DNA of 64,000 nucleotides, from assembly GCA_025526995.1 (NCBI GenBank), contig JAHLKG010000011.1, positions 930,001-994,000 on the forward strand, read 5' to 3'. The position numbers and the translations under genes were made by a program. Below the pieces are notes generated by a model that made no database searches, had not been told where the DNA came from, and saw only the letters and a list, made by a program, of their open reading frames with translations. Numbering within the stretch: the stretch's first letter is position 1; every line of letters begins with the position of its first letter. Source of the stretch: Powellomyces hirtus (taxonomy: Eukaryota; Chytridiomycota; Chytridiomycetes; Spizellomycetales; Powellomycetaceae). Shown here piece by piece: positions 37,969 to 47,991 of this stretch.

Positions 37969-38244
37969 TCATTTCCGGAAAGGGTCCTGCGACGGGGTTG
38001 TGAGGAGGTGGGGGTTTGTGTCAAGAGCGATGTGGGTGATGTGGGAGTTGAGGAGTCCTGATGTGAGGAGGGTGAAGGAGCGAACGCTGTATGAGAGGGT
38101 TACCAAATGCCATCCCGTCGCAGGGAGTGTTCGTTATGCGATGCCGCGGCGCAGCCCCTCCGCGAAAGACAGAGCCAGCAGCGAGATGGAACGCAGTAGC
38201 GGGGCAGAGGTAGGTAGCGGTGGTAGAGTTGTCAAAAGCCTCAT
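37969..38244 (-). CDS. Possible small membrane-type protein with one intron
   Basis: ATG 38244 opens a frame (MRLLTTLPPLPTSAPLLRSI) that meets TAA at 38134-38136. The same frame reopens and ends DTNPHLLTTPSQDPFRK at 37969. An intron with a weak GTCTTT donor and a CATACAG acceptor would remove the stop in phase, joining SISLLAL to VRSFTLLTSG. Codon endings in C (AAC, CAC, ATC) support coding. It lies 43 bp downstream of the mitochondrial-type NAD kinase stop. It could equally be a nonsense-broken relic. No homologue is recognised. Confidence 0.35.
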
Positions 38245-38287
38245 CGTGTTTTTTTTTGTTTTTTTTTGGGGGGGTTCTACTTCCATT

Positions 38288-39541
38288 TTATTCGCCTTCT
38301 TTGAACGTATTCACAAACCCCTGATTCCACTTTAGCGTGCGATTGATATCCTCCACCCAGTCCTTGCCCCCTGCGGTGCGGCTAATACACGGTATATGGT
38401 ACTCGGACATGCCCACCTCGACATATTCTTCCTGGCCCAGTAGAAACACTTCGCGGCCATCCACCGACACGTCCGCGGTTTCGCGGGAGCGTTTCGACAG
38501 TCTCAATCTCACGGTCGCGTCAGCGGGGAGCAGGGCCGGGCGGAAGGAGAGGGATCGTGGGCAGATGGGCGTGAGGACGAGGGCGGGGACGGAGGGGTGC
38601 ACGAGGGGTCCGCCTGCAGAGAGGGAGTAGGCGGTGGATCCGGTGGGTGTGGCGACAATGAGACCGTCGGCGACGGCGCCCGTGAGGAATTCGCCGTCGA
38701 CGGAGCATTCGGTGATGGTGAGGTGCGGGTACCGCCCGCGGTGGAGGACGATATCGTTCATGGCTTGGAGATCGCCCGTGGGGGCTGTGATGCGCGACCC
38801 GTCGGTTTTGTAGATGGCGCAGGCGAGTCGCATGCGGTGGAGTAATGGAACGGGCCCTTGAATGACTTTGGACAATGCCGAAGGAAAAGTCTCGATGCCA
38901 AAGGGGAGGAGGAAGCCGAGGGTGCCGAGGGAGAAGGAGATGATGGGGGGAACGTCGCGGGGAAAGAGGGAAGAGGTGTGGAGGATGGTGCCGTCGCCGC
39001 CGAGTGTGATGACGAAATCAATGGTGCGGCGTAACTCTTCTCCCCCGTTCTCCCAGTCCGCAATGACGAGATCGGGGATAGTGCTGGTGTGGGTTTGTTT
39101 GTCGGCGGCAGCTTCCTCGGCGACGGACCGCTCGACAACGATATTCATGTCCGGGTGGTGGGTGTGCAACCACCTCGCAACGTGCCGGAACGCGGCCCGC
39201 GTGCGTTCCGATTCGGGTTTGGTCACGATAAGCACTGTCCGCGGGGGCTGCGGCCAGTGCAGCAGTTTGGGGAGAGCGCCCATGTGGACATGGATGGGGG
39301 TGGAGGTGGTGCGCGGTTGGGATGGTGATACGCGGTCGGGGAGGGTGTGCAGGCGGGATGGCGGCGATGGGGCGGCGGATGTTGTTGCGGAAGAAGTGGT
39401 TGAGGAGAATTTGGGGCGGAGGAGGGAGATGATGAAGGGAAGGCGCGGGCGGGATCTCCGACAGAGCGTGCGTGCTGCTATTGAGAATGAAGTTAAGGAA
39501 GCCATTGTCGTGGTGGCGGAATGCCTTGCAGCGAGAGCCAT
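38288..39541 (-). CDS. NAD(H) kinase, probably mitochondrial (Pos5-type)
   Basis: A 417-aa intronless gene. The enzyme phosphorylates NAD(H) to NADP(H). The Arg/Ser/Thr-rich, acid-free N-terminus (MALAARHSATTTMASL; RTLCRRSRPRLPF) looks like a mitochondrial presequence. The catalytic core has the family motifs ITLGGDGTILHTSSLF (GGDGT near residue 180), PIISFSLGTLGFLLPF, MNDIVLHRG and the glycine-rich TPTGSTAYSLSAGGPLVHP. The ATG at 39541 has a good context (GCCATGG) and starts the presequence; an in-frame upstream extension to 39748 is hydrophobic and unlikely. It is transcribed divergently from a second NAD kinase only 322 bp away. Confidence 0.92.
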   Translation of the reverse strand: MALAARHSATTTMASLTSFSIAARTLCRRSRPRLPFIISLLRPKFSSTTSSATTSAAPSPPSRLHTLPDRVSPSQPRTTSTPIHVHMGALPKLLHWPQPPRTVLIVTKPESERTRAAFRHVARWLHTHHPDMNIVVERSVAEEAAADKQTHTSTIPDLVIADWENGGEELRRTIDFVITLGGDGTILHTSSLFPRDVPPIISFSLGTLGFLLPFGIETFPSALSKVIQGPVPLLHRMRLACAIYKTDGSRITAPTGDLQAMNDIVLHRGRYPHLTITECSVDGEFLTGAVADGLIVATPTGSTAYSLSAGGPLVHPSVPALVLTPICPRSLSFRPALLPADATVRLRLSKRSRETADVSVDGREVFLLGQEEYVEVGMSEYHIPCISRTAGGKDWVEDINRTLKWNQGFVNTFKEGE

Positions 39542-39863
39542 GGCGGCTGTTTGGGGGGGTACGTAAGAGCACGGTATTGAGGGAGTAAGTGCGCAGTAGA
39601 TAAGTAAAGAATAAGAAAGGAAAAGAACACAAGAAAAAAAAAGTTGGAAGAAAAAGGGAAGAAAGATCAGAGGTGCGAGATTGAACACTTTTTTGACTGA
39701 TGCGATCGAATCGAGGTGTTCAAAGTGAGACAAACGCGTGATGAGCACACAGTCAGTTCGCGTGACAAAGTTCGTTGTGCTTTTTTTGTTGTCACTTTCT
39801 TGAACGTGGCTTTCATGCCAACTATCGAACTATTCTTTAGTAGGCAATTCAAGTTCTGCAACA
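39542..39863. promoter_or_regulatory. Bidirectional promoter between two NAD kinase genes
   Basis: A 322-bp intergenic stretch separates the start codons of the minus-strand and plus-strand NAD kinases. It contains A-rich and T-rich tracts but no obvious TATA box. It must hold the promoters of both genes. Confidence 0.7.
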
Positions 39864-41928
39864 ATGACATCAGACAACCACTGCCCAGAGCCTCTCCAGC
39901 TACGTCTCTCCCACCAGGACTATGCCAGATACGTCATCCACGACAAGAGTGACCCCCCGACCTACAATGACATCATCGAGGTGATCCCAAATGTCGCGAG
40001 AGCTTGTTTCAGTACACAGACTCACGATATTGGATGATTGGGGAGGTTAGGCGTTTGAGAAAGAGTTTGCAGAATTTAACCGCAAGTTATATGGTGTGGA
40101 GTTTCACGATGGAGAGGGGTTCGTCGAGCTGCAGGGTATGGAAATGACATTCGCAGGTTTTGTTAGGTGAAATGCGCGTGGTCTGACCCTGATTTTATCG
40201 CTATCAGACAGCCCTGAACAAATTGCGATCTTCCATGAGCACATTTCGCTCGACGAAAGCACGTCACCGCGGCGACGGAAAGTTGTGCTGAGGAGCCGAC
40301 AGAACACTCCAGAACATCTGAAAAGAGATGTCATCAGCGTCGATGCCATCGTTGAAGCTGCTGTGTGGTAAGATGCGAAAAGATGATGGGCGTGAGAACA
40401 GCGGAATGAACTGACAGGTTTTTTTGTTATTGATAGTCTGCATGAGAAGCTAGGGAAGGTGCTTAAAATGAAGTTGAGAGTGGAACAATGTAAATCTGTG
40501 TTGATTGTGACAAAGGTACCCTCACGATACGCGTTCTTGCGGCCGTCAGGAGATCAGGGTTTAAAATCTTTGCGGATGCTCCAGCCCCAAGACCCGTCCA
40601 TCGTCCCCCTCACGCGCAAACTGGCAATATGGTTCCTCAACAACCACTCCTCGGACGTATACGTCAACGACCACATGGAAACCAACCCGGACTTTGCCTA
40701 CGCGGACATGATCAGCAGTGAATGTGTTGGACATCTCGCAGAAAGCCGGCTCAAGTTTTGGACTGCGGGGTGGGTCAAGGAGCACTCGAGGGAAATTGGA
40801 CTGGTGGTGACGATGGGGGGCGATGGGACGGTGTTGTTTGCTGGTAATGATTTTGGGTGATATTCATAGCCTTACTCTGATGTGTGCTCATTGTCTGTCT
40901 GTCTCACTAGCTGGACTTTTCCAACAAGCGGTGCCACCCGTGGTAACCTTCCATCTCGGCTCTCTTGGTTTCCTTACCAACTTCCAATTCGAGGAGTATC
41001 CAAAAGCTCTGGCCCAGATCATGAGTGGACACGGCAGCCCCACGACCTTCCGTCAGCGACTGGATTGCACTTTGTACAAATCACACGAAGAGGCACCACG
41101 ATCCTCGCACAGCAATCGGATCTTGGTGTGCAAGCGCCATCTGATCAGCCGTACTGAGAATGGATGCATCACTTGTGAAATGCCGCCGACGGGACCGCCA
41201 GACTTTAATACGCAAGTAATGAACGAATTGGTTTTGGATCGGGTATGTATTTGACATCAACAGAGAACGCAGACAGGTCACAGCATTGAGATCTCATCCA
41301 TCTCTTGTCTCACTCGATAGGGTGCGAACGCGGGGCTCCTGATGCTTGAGCTGTACGCGGACGATATGTACCTGACGACAATACAAGCGGACGGACTCGT
41401 CATTGCCACCGCGACTGGAAGTACGGCCTATTCTCTTAGCGCCGGTGGATCCCTGGGTGAGGGTCTTATATTGGGTGCCTGAGTGCCTGGATTGGGAAAC
41501 CATGGCTAATTTACGTTCTTCTGTTTTGTTGCAGTTTATCCTGAGAAAACTGCTTTGCTTATCACGCCCATCTGTCCACACACCCTCACCTGTCGCCCAA
41601 TGATCCTGCCGTCCCGTGTCCGTCTACGCGTGTGTGTGTCGCCAAACAGCCGCGTGCCTGCATGGGTAAGAATGCCATCTTTACCTTTCTACCATCTTTC
41701 TGTCCTCAATTGCAACCCACCTTATGTCTTACGCTGGTAATTGTCATACAGGTATCATTTGACGGCCGCGACCGAATGGAACTGCAAAAGACCGACTCTG
41801 TCATCATCACGGCGTCCCGATACCCGCTCTTGCAGATCTGCCACGGCGACCGAAAAGACGACTGGTTCCGATCCTTGGTTTCTAGCTTGCATTGGAATGA
41901 GAGGGAGTCTCAGAAACCCCTTTTGTAG
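39864..41928 (+). CDS. NAD kinase, cytosolic Utr1-type
   Basis: A 514-aa protein from eight exons: 39864-39980, 40051-40135, 40208-40367, 40437-40843, 40911-41242, 41321-41456, 41535-41665 and 41752-41928. Catalytic motifs are GLVVTMGGDGTVLFA, VVTFHLGSLGFLTNF, VMNELVLDRG and TATGSTAYSLSAGGSLVYP, with the C-terminal VSFDGRDRMEL. The N-terminus lacks a presequence and carries an extra roughly 130-residue region (HQDYARYVIHDKSDPPTYND), as in fungal Utr1/Yef1. Intron content contrasts sharply with its intronless divergent neighbour, so the pair is not a recent tandem duplicate. Confidence 0.93.
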
Positions 41929-41988
41929 ATATGTGGAAGTGATGATGGAAGAAGATATCTGTTGCGTCCTTTCCGTAGCCTCGCCCAA

Positions 41989-42077
41989 ACGTACATATAA
42001 GTCATTTATGCATAACATAACTTCATTGCACTAACGTACATGCATGTCATTTAGCATAGCATCACTTCATTGCACTA
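41989..42077 (+). repeat. Tandem ~45-bp imperfect duplication
   Basis: Copies 41989-42033 and 42034-42077 both start ACGTACAT and end CTTCATTGCACTA, with about eight differences between. They lie 60 bp after the NAD kinase stop, probably in its 3' UTR. Confidence 0.85.
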
Positions 42078-42340
42078 GTACTACCTGGAACTGGATGTGT
42101 TTTGATAAAGTTTGATTTCCGTCGATATGGAGGTGTGGGGTGTGACAGGAAGGATAATTCTGGGGTGACGCGCGCGGGAGCTGCTAATCAGCAAGAATCG
42201 CGTTTCTGAAGTGATTCCCATCTTATCGCATGTAATCGCACCCATGATAAAGCAAACTGCCAATCCACTGTGCTTCGTTTTTTTTTGTCGACATTTCCAA
42301 TTCAGTTCAACAACTTATCACCAATAGCACAATCATCACT

Positions 42341-45300
42341 ATGGTCGCCGCAGCAACACCTTTGGCGACCATCAACAACAACAACAACAATGGCAATGGC
42401 CAGGCCGCGACCTCCCCCACCGCTCTTTCCCCGGCCGACAGCAACAAGTCACTGCCCGGCTCCAGGGAGGCTTCCATGCAGGAGCTGATCAGCACACTTA
42501 TCAGTGATGCCGACGAGCTAGAAGCCAAGGAGAATCCAGATGCTGTCGATTTCAACAAACCGTTGAGGGTAATGCCCTTGATCTCTCACGTCCAACGAAT
42601 GTACCAGTTTACTCATGTTTGTCAATCGAGTAGGAAGATGTCATCATGCTTTCCAACCTCCTCCTCAAAACCATAGAAGACCATTCAGGGGTCGCTGGAG
42701 GTGCGCCCGACATTCTCGCCCACGTGGTCGACACGGTCCTGACTGCGTCGCGGAACTACTTTACGAACCCATCCGATGAAACGTTCCAAAGCCTCGTTAC
42801 CCTGATCAAGGAAGTCCAGAGCCCAAAGATGCATTTGGAAATTGCCAGAGTGTTCCATGAGTTTTTGACTCTGGCGGAGATTGCAGAACGTCAGCACAGA
42901 GTTAGGAGATGGCGTGGATACCGTCGAGGAGAATCTTCCCTGTCGTATCGTCAAACGTGTCGCGATGCGTTCCAGTTGCTCCAATCAAAAGGCTTTACGC
43001 CCAAGCAGATCCGTGACACACTCGAGAAGCAACAAGTTGATCTGGTCCTCACTGCTCATCCGACACAGGCCACCCGTCGAACGCTCCTGGACAAATACTT
43101 TAACATTGCAAATTGCTTGGCCATCAAGGACAGGACAACCATGACCCCTCAAGAAGAAATGGACAACCGAAACACCATCCGAGCCGAGATCTTGGCTGCT
43201 TGGCGCACAAACACGGTCCGCCGCATCAAGCCTACTCCCGATGATGAGGCCCGCAACGGTCTGATGGTGTTGGAAAACACCATTTGGACCGCGTTGCCCA
43301 GTTTCATGTCGACAGTGGACCATGCCTTGTCCGAAATTGGGCAACCCCCGTTGCCGATTGACAGCAAGCTCATTACGTTTGGAAGCTGGATCGGAGGCGA
43401 CAGAGATGGAAACCCATATGTTACATCGGACGTGACGCGAGAAGTCATCAAGCTCTGCAGATGGCGCGCGGCCACTCTCATCTACCAAGAAGTGGACAAA
43501 CTCATGTTTGATCTCTCCATGACGCTCTGCAGCACTGAGCTCGCGGACGCTGTTGCAGCCATTCCCAACGAGCAGATTGTTGCTTCATCGCGGAAAACCA
43601 ACCTCACCTTCTCGCGAGGAAACATCCCGCGTGACGAACCGTACAGAATATTGCTGTCTGTGCTCCGAGACAGGGCCAAAGTCACGGAAGAATACCTTCA
43701 GCAAGCTATTGGTGTCCGCGACCCCCCGCCGCCACCGGCAGGGTTCATTCGCGACGAGGCGGAATTGATGGAGCCTCTCATGCTCTGTTACAGAAGCTTG
43801 GTCGCGTGCGGAGATGCGTTGGTGGCCAATGGACGAGTCAAATCGCTTGCTCGCAGGATCTCGACTTTTGGTCTTTCTCTGGTCAAATTGGATATCCGTC
43901 AAGAGTCTGAGCGACATGCCGAGGCGGTGGATGCTATCACCGAATGGTTGGGACTAGGATCGTACTTGAAATGGTCCGAGGAGAAGAAACAGGAATGGTT
44001 GATTGAGGAGCTCAAAAGCCGGCGCCCGTTGATTCCGACTGACTGGCCCAGCAGTGCACCCGAGGTCAATGATAATGTCAAAGAGGTGATGGCAACGTGC
44101 CGCATGCTCGCCACTGTAGGCAGCGACTCCCTTGGTGCCTACGTTATCTCGATGGCGCGAACGCCTTCCGACATCCTCGCTGTCGCCCTGCTCCAGAAGA
44201 CCGCTGGAGTTGCAAAGCCTATGCGTGTTGCACCCCTTTTCGAGACCAAGGCCGATTTGGAGACTGCCGCGCAAACTATCGACCGTCTGCTCTCGGTACC
44301 TTATTACCGCGCATCCATCAATGACCATCAGGAGGTCATGTTGGGCTACAGCGACTCTGCCAAAGACGGTAGTCGGTTGACCTCGGTATGCTGCCTCTAC
44401 ACTACCCAGGAAGAGCTGGTTCAGACGTGTCAAAAGTACGGCGTGCACCTCACCCTGTTCCACGGCCGTGGAGGAAGCGTCGGTCGAGGTGGTGGGCCCC
44501 AGCATCTTGCCATTTTGTCTCAACCGAGCGGAACGGTCCAGGGCAGCATGCGAATCACGATCCAGGGAGAAATCATCGATCATCATTTCGGTCACACAGG
44601 AACGGCTGAACAGACGCTGGAGCGTTACACTACCGCCACACTCATCTCGACCCTCGCCCCACCCCCCGCACCCAAACCCGAATGGCGCACTCTGCTCAAT
44701 AGCATGTCAGACACCTCCTGCGCATTCTACCGCAAAATTGTCCGCGACACTCCTGAATTCACACCCTACTTCCGCTCCGCCACCCCGATCACGGACATCG
44801 GCTCCATGAACCTCGGGTCCCGCCCGTCGAAACGCAAGGCGACGGGCGGAATTGACACTCTGAGAGCCATTCCCTGGATCTTTGCGTTCACGCAGAATAG
44901 ATTGCATCTCCCGGTGTGGCTGGGAATGGAGGAGGCGATTGATGTTGCTGTCAAAGATGGGAAATTGGAGACATTGAGGGCAATGTACAAGAACTGGCCG
45001 TTCTTCAAGAGTACTCTGGATCTTATTGCCATGACGCTTGCCAAAGCTGATCCTCGAGTCTCCGGTAAACACATGCTCAGCTGGATAAAACACCATATTT
45101 CCTTGTATCTCGGGGTGTTTGTCTAACACGTCTCCGCTTCAATTCCGCAGAGTACTACGACAAGAACCTGGCCCCACCTGAGCTCCACGAACTCGGCGCG
45201 TACCTCCGCTCGCGGCTCCAGAAATGCATTCATCTTATCAAGCAGATCTCGCAGTTTGACCACCTCCTTGCGTCAGACCCTGTCGTGCGGCGTGCCGTCG

Positions 45301-45553
45301 AGGCGCGATTGCCGTTCACCGACCCTATCAACTTGTTGCAAGTGGAGGCCTTGAAGCGCCTTAAGGAGGACGAGGATGCTGATAGGGAGGAAAACCCGGT
45401 GTTTAGGGACTTGATGAGTGTTACCATTCAGGGTATTGCTATGGTACGTCATCGGCCCCTCCACTTTGTTGGAATATTCAAATTGTTGAGGCTTTTGTAC
45501 CTATGCTAACCCAATGCGAATTGCGCTTGTAGGGTATGGGAAACACTGGTTAG
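42341..45553 (+). CDS. PPC: Phosphoenolpyruvate carboxylase
   Basis: A complete 990-aa enzyme from four exons: 42341-42568, 42634-45064, 45151-45443 and 45533-45553. It fixes bicarbonate onto phosphoenolpyruvate to give oxaloacetate. All key motifs are present: catalytic histidine in VLTAHPTQATRRT (His218), GGDRDGNP, lysine in GYSDSAKDGS (about Lys653), the phosphate loop FHGRGGSVGRGGGP, MNLGSRPSKRK, and the C-terminal GMGNTG with the final NTG of the family. The last exon encodes only GMGNTG. The plant N-terminal phospho-serine motif is absent. PEPC is typical of plants, algae, bacteria and some protists; fungi generally use pyruvate carboxylase. The fungal-style introns argue against contamination. 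Confidence 0.96.
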
Positions 45554-46014
45554 GTAAACATTCAAAAAGTCGATAAAACCAATGTGACTTTCACAACTGT
45601 ATTTGGCGTTCCCCTTTTTTGTTTTTGTGTAGTTCTTTCGTCGTCATAGATGTACTATTCATACTGCATGTAATCAATCATTACTTTCATTTCCGTACAT
45701 CATATATCATTGTTAGTCACGTTGCTTTGTGTAGAAATGTCGCTTTTCTGTGGGTGCGATGGTGTACTGTTTCATGAAAGTCAGGTTGTCGATCCATTTT
45801 ATTCTTTTGGCTCAGGTCGCGCCTATACTGGGAGCGGCAAACCGAAAATAAGCTCAAACCTTAAAAACCGCAAAAAGGATCCCAAACGCTCCGCTGCCTC
45901 GCCTTATGGCAATCCGAGACGTGGCTTGAATTGTAGAGATCAAGAAGTATTTCTGTCCTTGCGCCACTGCGGCAATCCACAAGAAGCACCGAAGGGCTGG
46001 ACGGCGCGCCCCAA
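45554..46014. other. Intergenic region
   Basis: About 460 bp holding the PEPC 3' UTR. A 102-codon plus-strand frame here overlaps the start of the next gene in another frame and has no recognisable domain. Confidence 0.5.
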
Positions 46015-47698
46015 ATGATTATCAAAGTGTTTTACAAGCAAGCCTGTCGGCGCTTCATGATTGACGATCCGGACGCGCGGAGCTTTGATCTTATTTCTGC
46101 AAAGGTATCGATATGGGACTTGGCGAGGTGAAGGTTAAGGTGTGGAAGGATTAGTTGCGGTTGGAGTGAGGGGGAAAGCACAATAGATTGCGCAAGGCGA
46201 AGTGCAGAGAGCGCGACATAGACTCTCTTAGCGGAGAGTAGCGATTTGATGCCTCTTTCACAAAGCTTGTTTAGAGAAATCTATTCTCTCTCTTGTCTGA
46301 TGACCTGAAGCCTCACACCATTCCCTTTCTCTCCGACAAACGCCAGATCCGCACGCTTTTCAACATCCCACCCAAAACCCCACTCGATCTCCGCTGCCGG
46401 GATTTTGAGGGTGACTGGGTCACCGTCGCAAGCGGGGACGAGCTCGCTGTCGTGCGTACGTACCATCTCCACCCGCCAACTTTACCTTCCCCTCCCTCCC
46501 TCACTCAAACACACCCCTTCTCATCCTCCACAGTAGAAAACGACCTCGCGAGTCCTGACGACGTTCTCAAGATCTACGTCGGTGGCCAAGAGGTCAAGAG
46601 TAGCGGCAAGAAGAGTGGGAGTGCGGGTGGGGAGGAAGGGCTACGGCAAGAGGACGAGGACAGAGAGATGGAGAAGCTGTTGCAGGGGAGAGGGGAAGAG
46701 GGGGTGGAGGGGATCACGAAACGGGAGGTGATTGATATGTTGAGGGATATTAGTTTGTATATCAGTCATACTGGTGAGTTCGCGAGTGGGGTGTCATGAA
46801 AGGGAATTGGGGGAGAGGGAAACTGCGAGCATGCAGACTGATTGGTTTTGCTGTTGTTTGTTGCGTTGTTTTTTTTGGGGTTTTTTTTTTCTCCTCTCTG
46901 ATGGAATAGATCCGGCAACTGTCACGCAATGGGTGTCCGCTGAGCGGAATCTGATAAGTACGCTCACCGCATCCCGTTTGCTCAACCCAAGACCCCAAAA
47001 CAATCCTAACAACGGCCCCTTACTTTCTCTCCTGCAGCACCAGACACCAAACAGATTCCACGAGGCAGCGTTGCCCGACAGCACGGTCAGTAATTTCTTC
47101 ATTACCACGCGTTTCCGTCAACCTGCGAACGCGGATATGTACCTAAAAACCGGAACTCTTTTGCATTTTTTGCAATGTATAGGCGCCAATGCAGTGGCTG
47201 TTGCGGGATGGACGGTCGACGCGGTGTGCGACTGGTTGCGAAATGTGGGGTTTCCGGAAGTGGAGTCGAGTTTTGCTGGTAAGACATCGCACAAAAACCG
47301 AAACAAATGCATCGGTTCGCATGTGATACGTGGGTGAAATGTGCATCCAGAATGTTGATACGAAGGTGTTCTTCTGTGTAGAACATGATATCACGGGCGA
47401 GATTCTGCTCGCGTTGACGAGCGGGGTGTTGAAGGAGATGGTATGTGTTACAATTTGCACCTACCCCCTCATTTAGGCGCCCCCCTTCCGCGTTTCCCCG
47501 CATTCCTCCAACCGAAATCGAGCAAAAAAAAGCTAACTCAAAGCCATATCCCCAAATCACCTCTTTCTATCTCAAATCTCTGTTCTACTTTAGGGCATGC
47601 TCTCAACCGGCAAACGGATCCGCCTGCTGCAATGTATTGCGGATCTGCGCGAAGACGCGCGACTAAGCCCTCCTGCTGCTCCGTCCGCGCTTACGTGA
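46015..47698 (+). CDS. PB1-SAM domain protein
   Basis: A 264-aa protein from eight exons: 46015-46104, 46347-46455, 46534-46773, 46910-46957, 47038-47085, 47183-47278, 47382-47440 and 47594-47698. The N-terminus is a PB1 domain (MIIKVFYKQACRRFMIDD; IRTLFNIPP; RDFEGDWVTVASGDEL; DDVLKIYVGG). It has both the basic lysine of type II and the acidic OPCA patch of type I, so it could pair head to tail. A charged linker follows. The C-terminus is a SAM domain (WTVDAVCDWLRNVGFPEVES; EHDITGEILLALTSGVLKEM; GKRIRLLQCIADL). Both domains mediate oligomerisation in signalling scaffolds. The combination suggests a polarity or MAPK-pathway adaptor (inference). Confidence 0.82.
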
Positions 47699-47991
47699 GC
47701 AAACAGCGCCAGGGCTAGCCTCCAGCCCAAGGGTTCTGCATAAGAACTACCTGGAAAACTTTATACCCCGAAACACACAGCCCTTTTTTGTGTACATATA
47801 TAATACCTTCTTTCTCTCAGTTGTTTAGTTGCTTTTCTTGTTGGTGGTTTTTCTTGAGAAGCGGGCGAAAATACAGCATACTCGGAGCGCTTTTACACCC
47901 GTAGTTTGCTTTTCGCACATATCCGCGACCTTGCACAAAAAGCACCGCAGCAGACAACACACCAACGGAAAATCACCACAATCAACAACAG

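Noticed and set aside
39542..39748. N-terminal extension of the mitochondrial NAD kinase to 39748
   Set aside because: It is hydrophobic, precedes a good-context ATG that starts a typical presequence, and would use most of the shared promoter.
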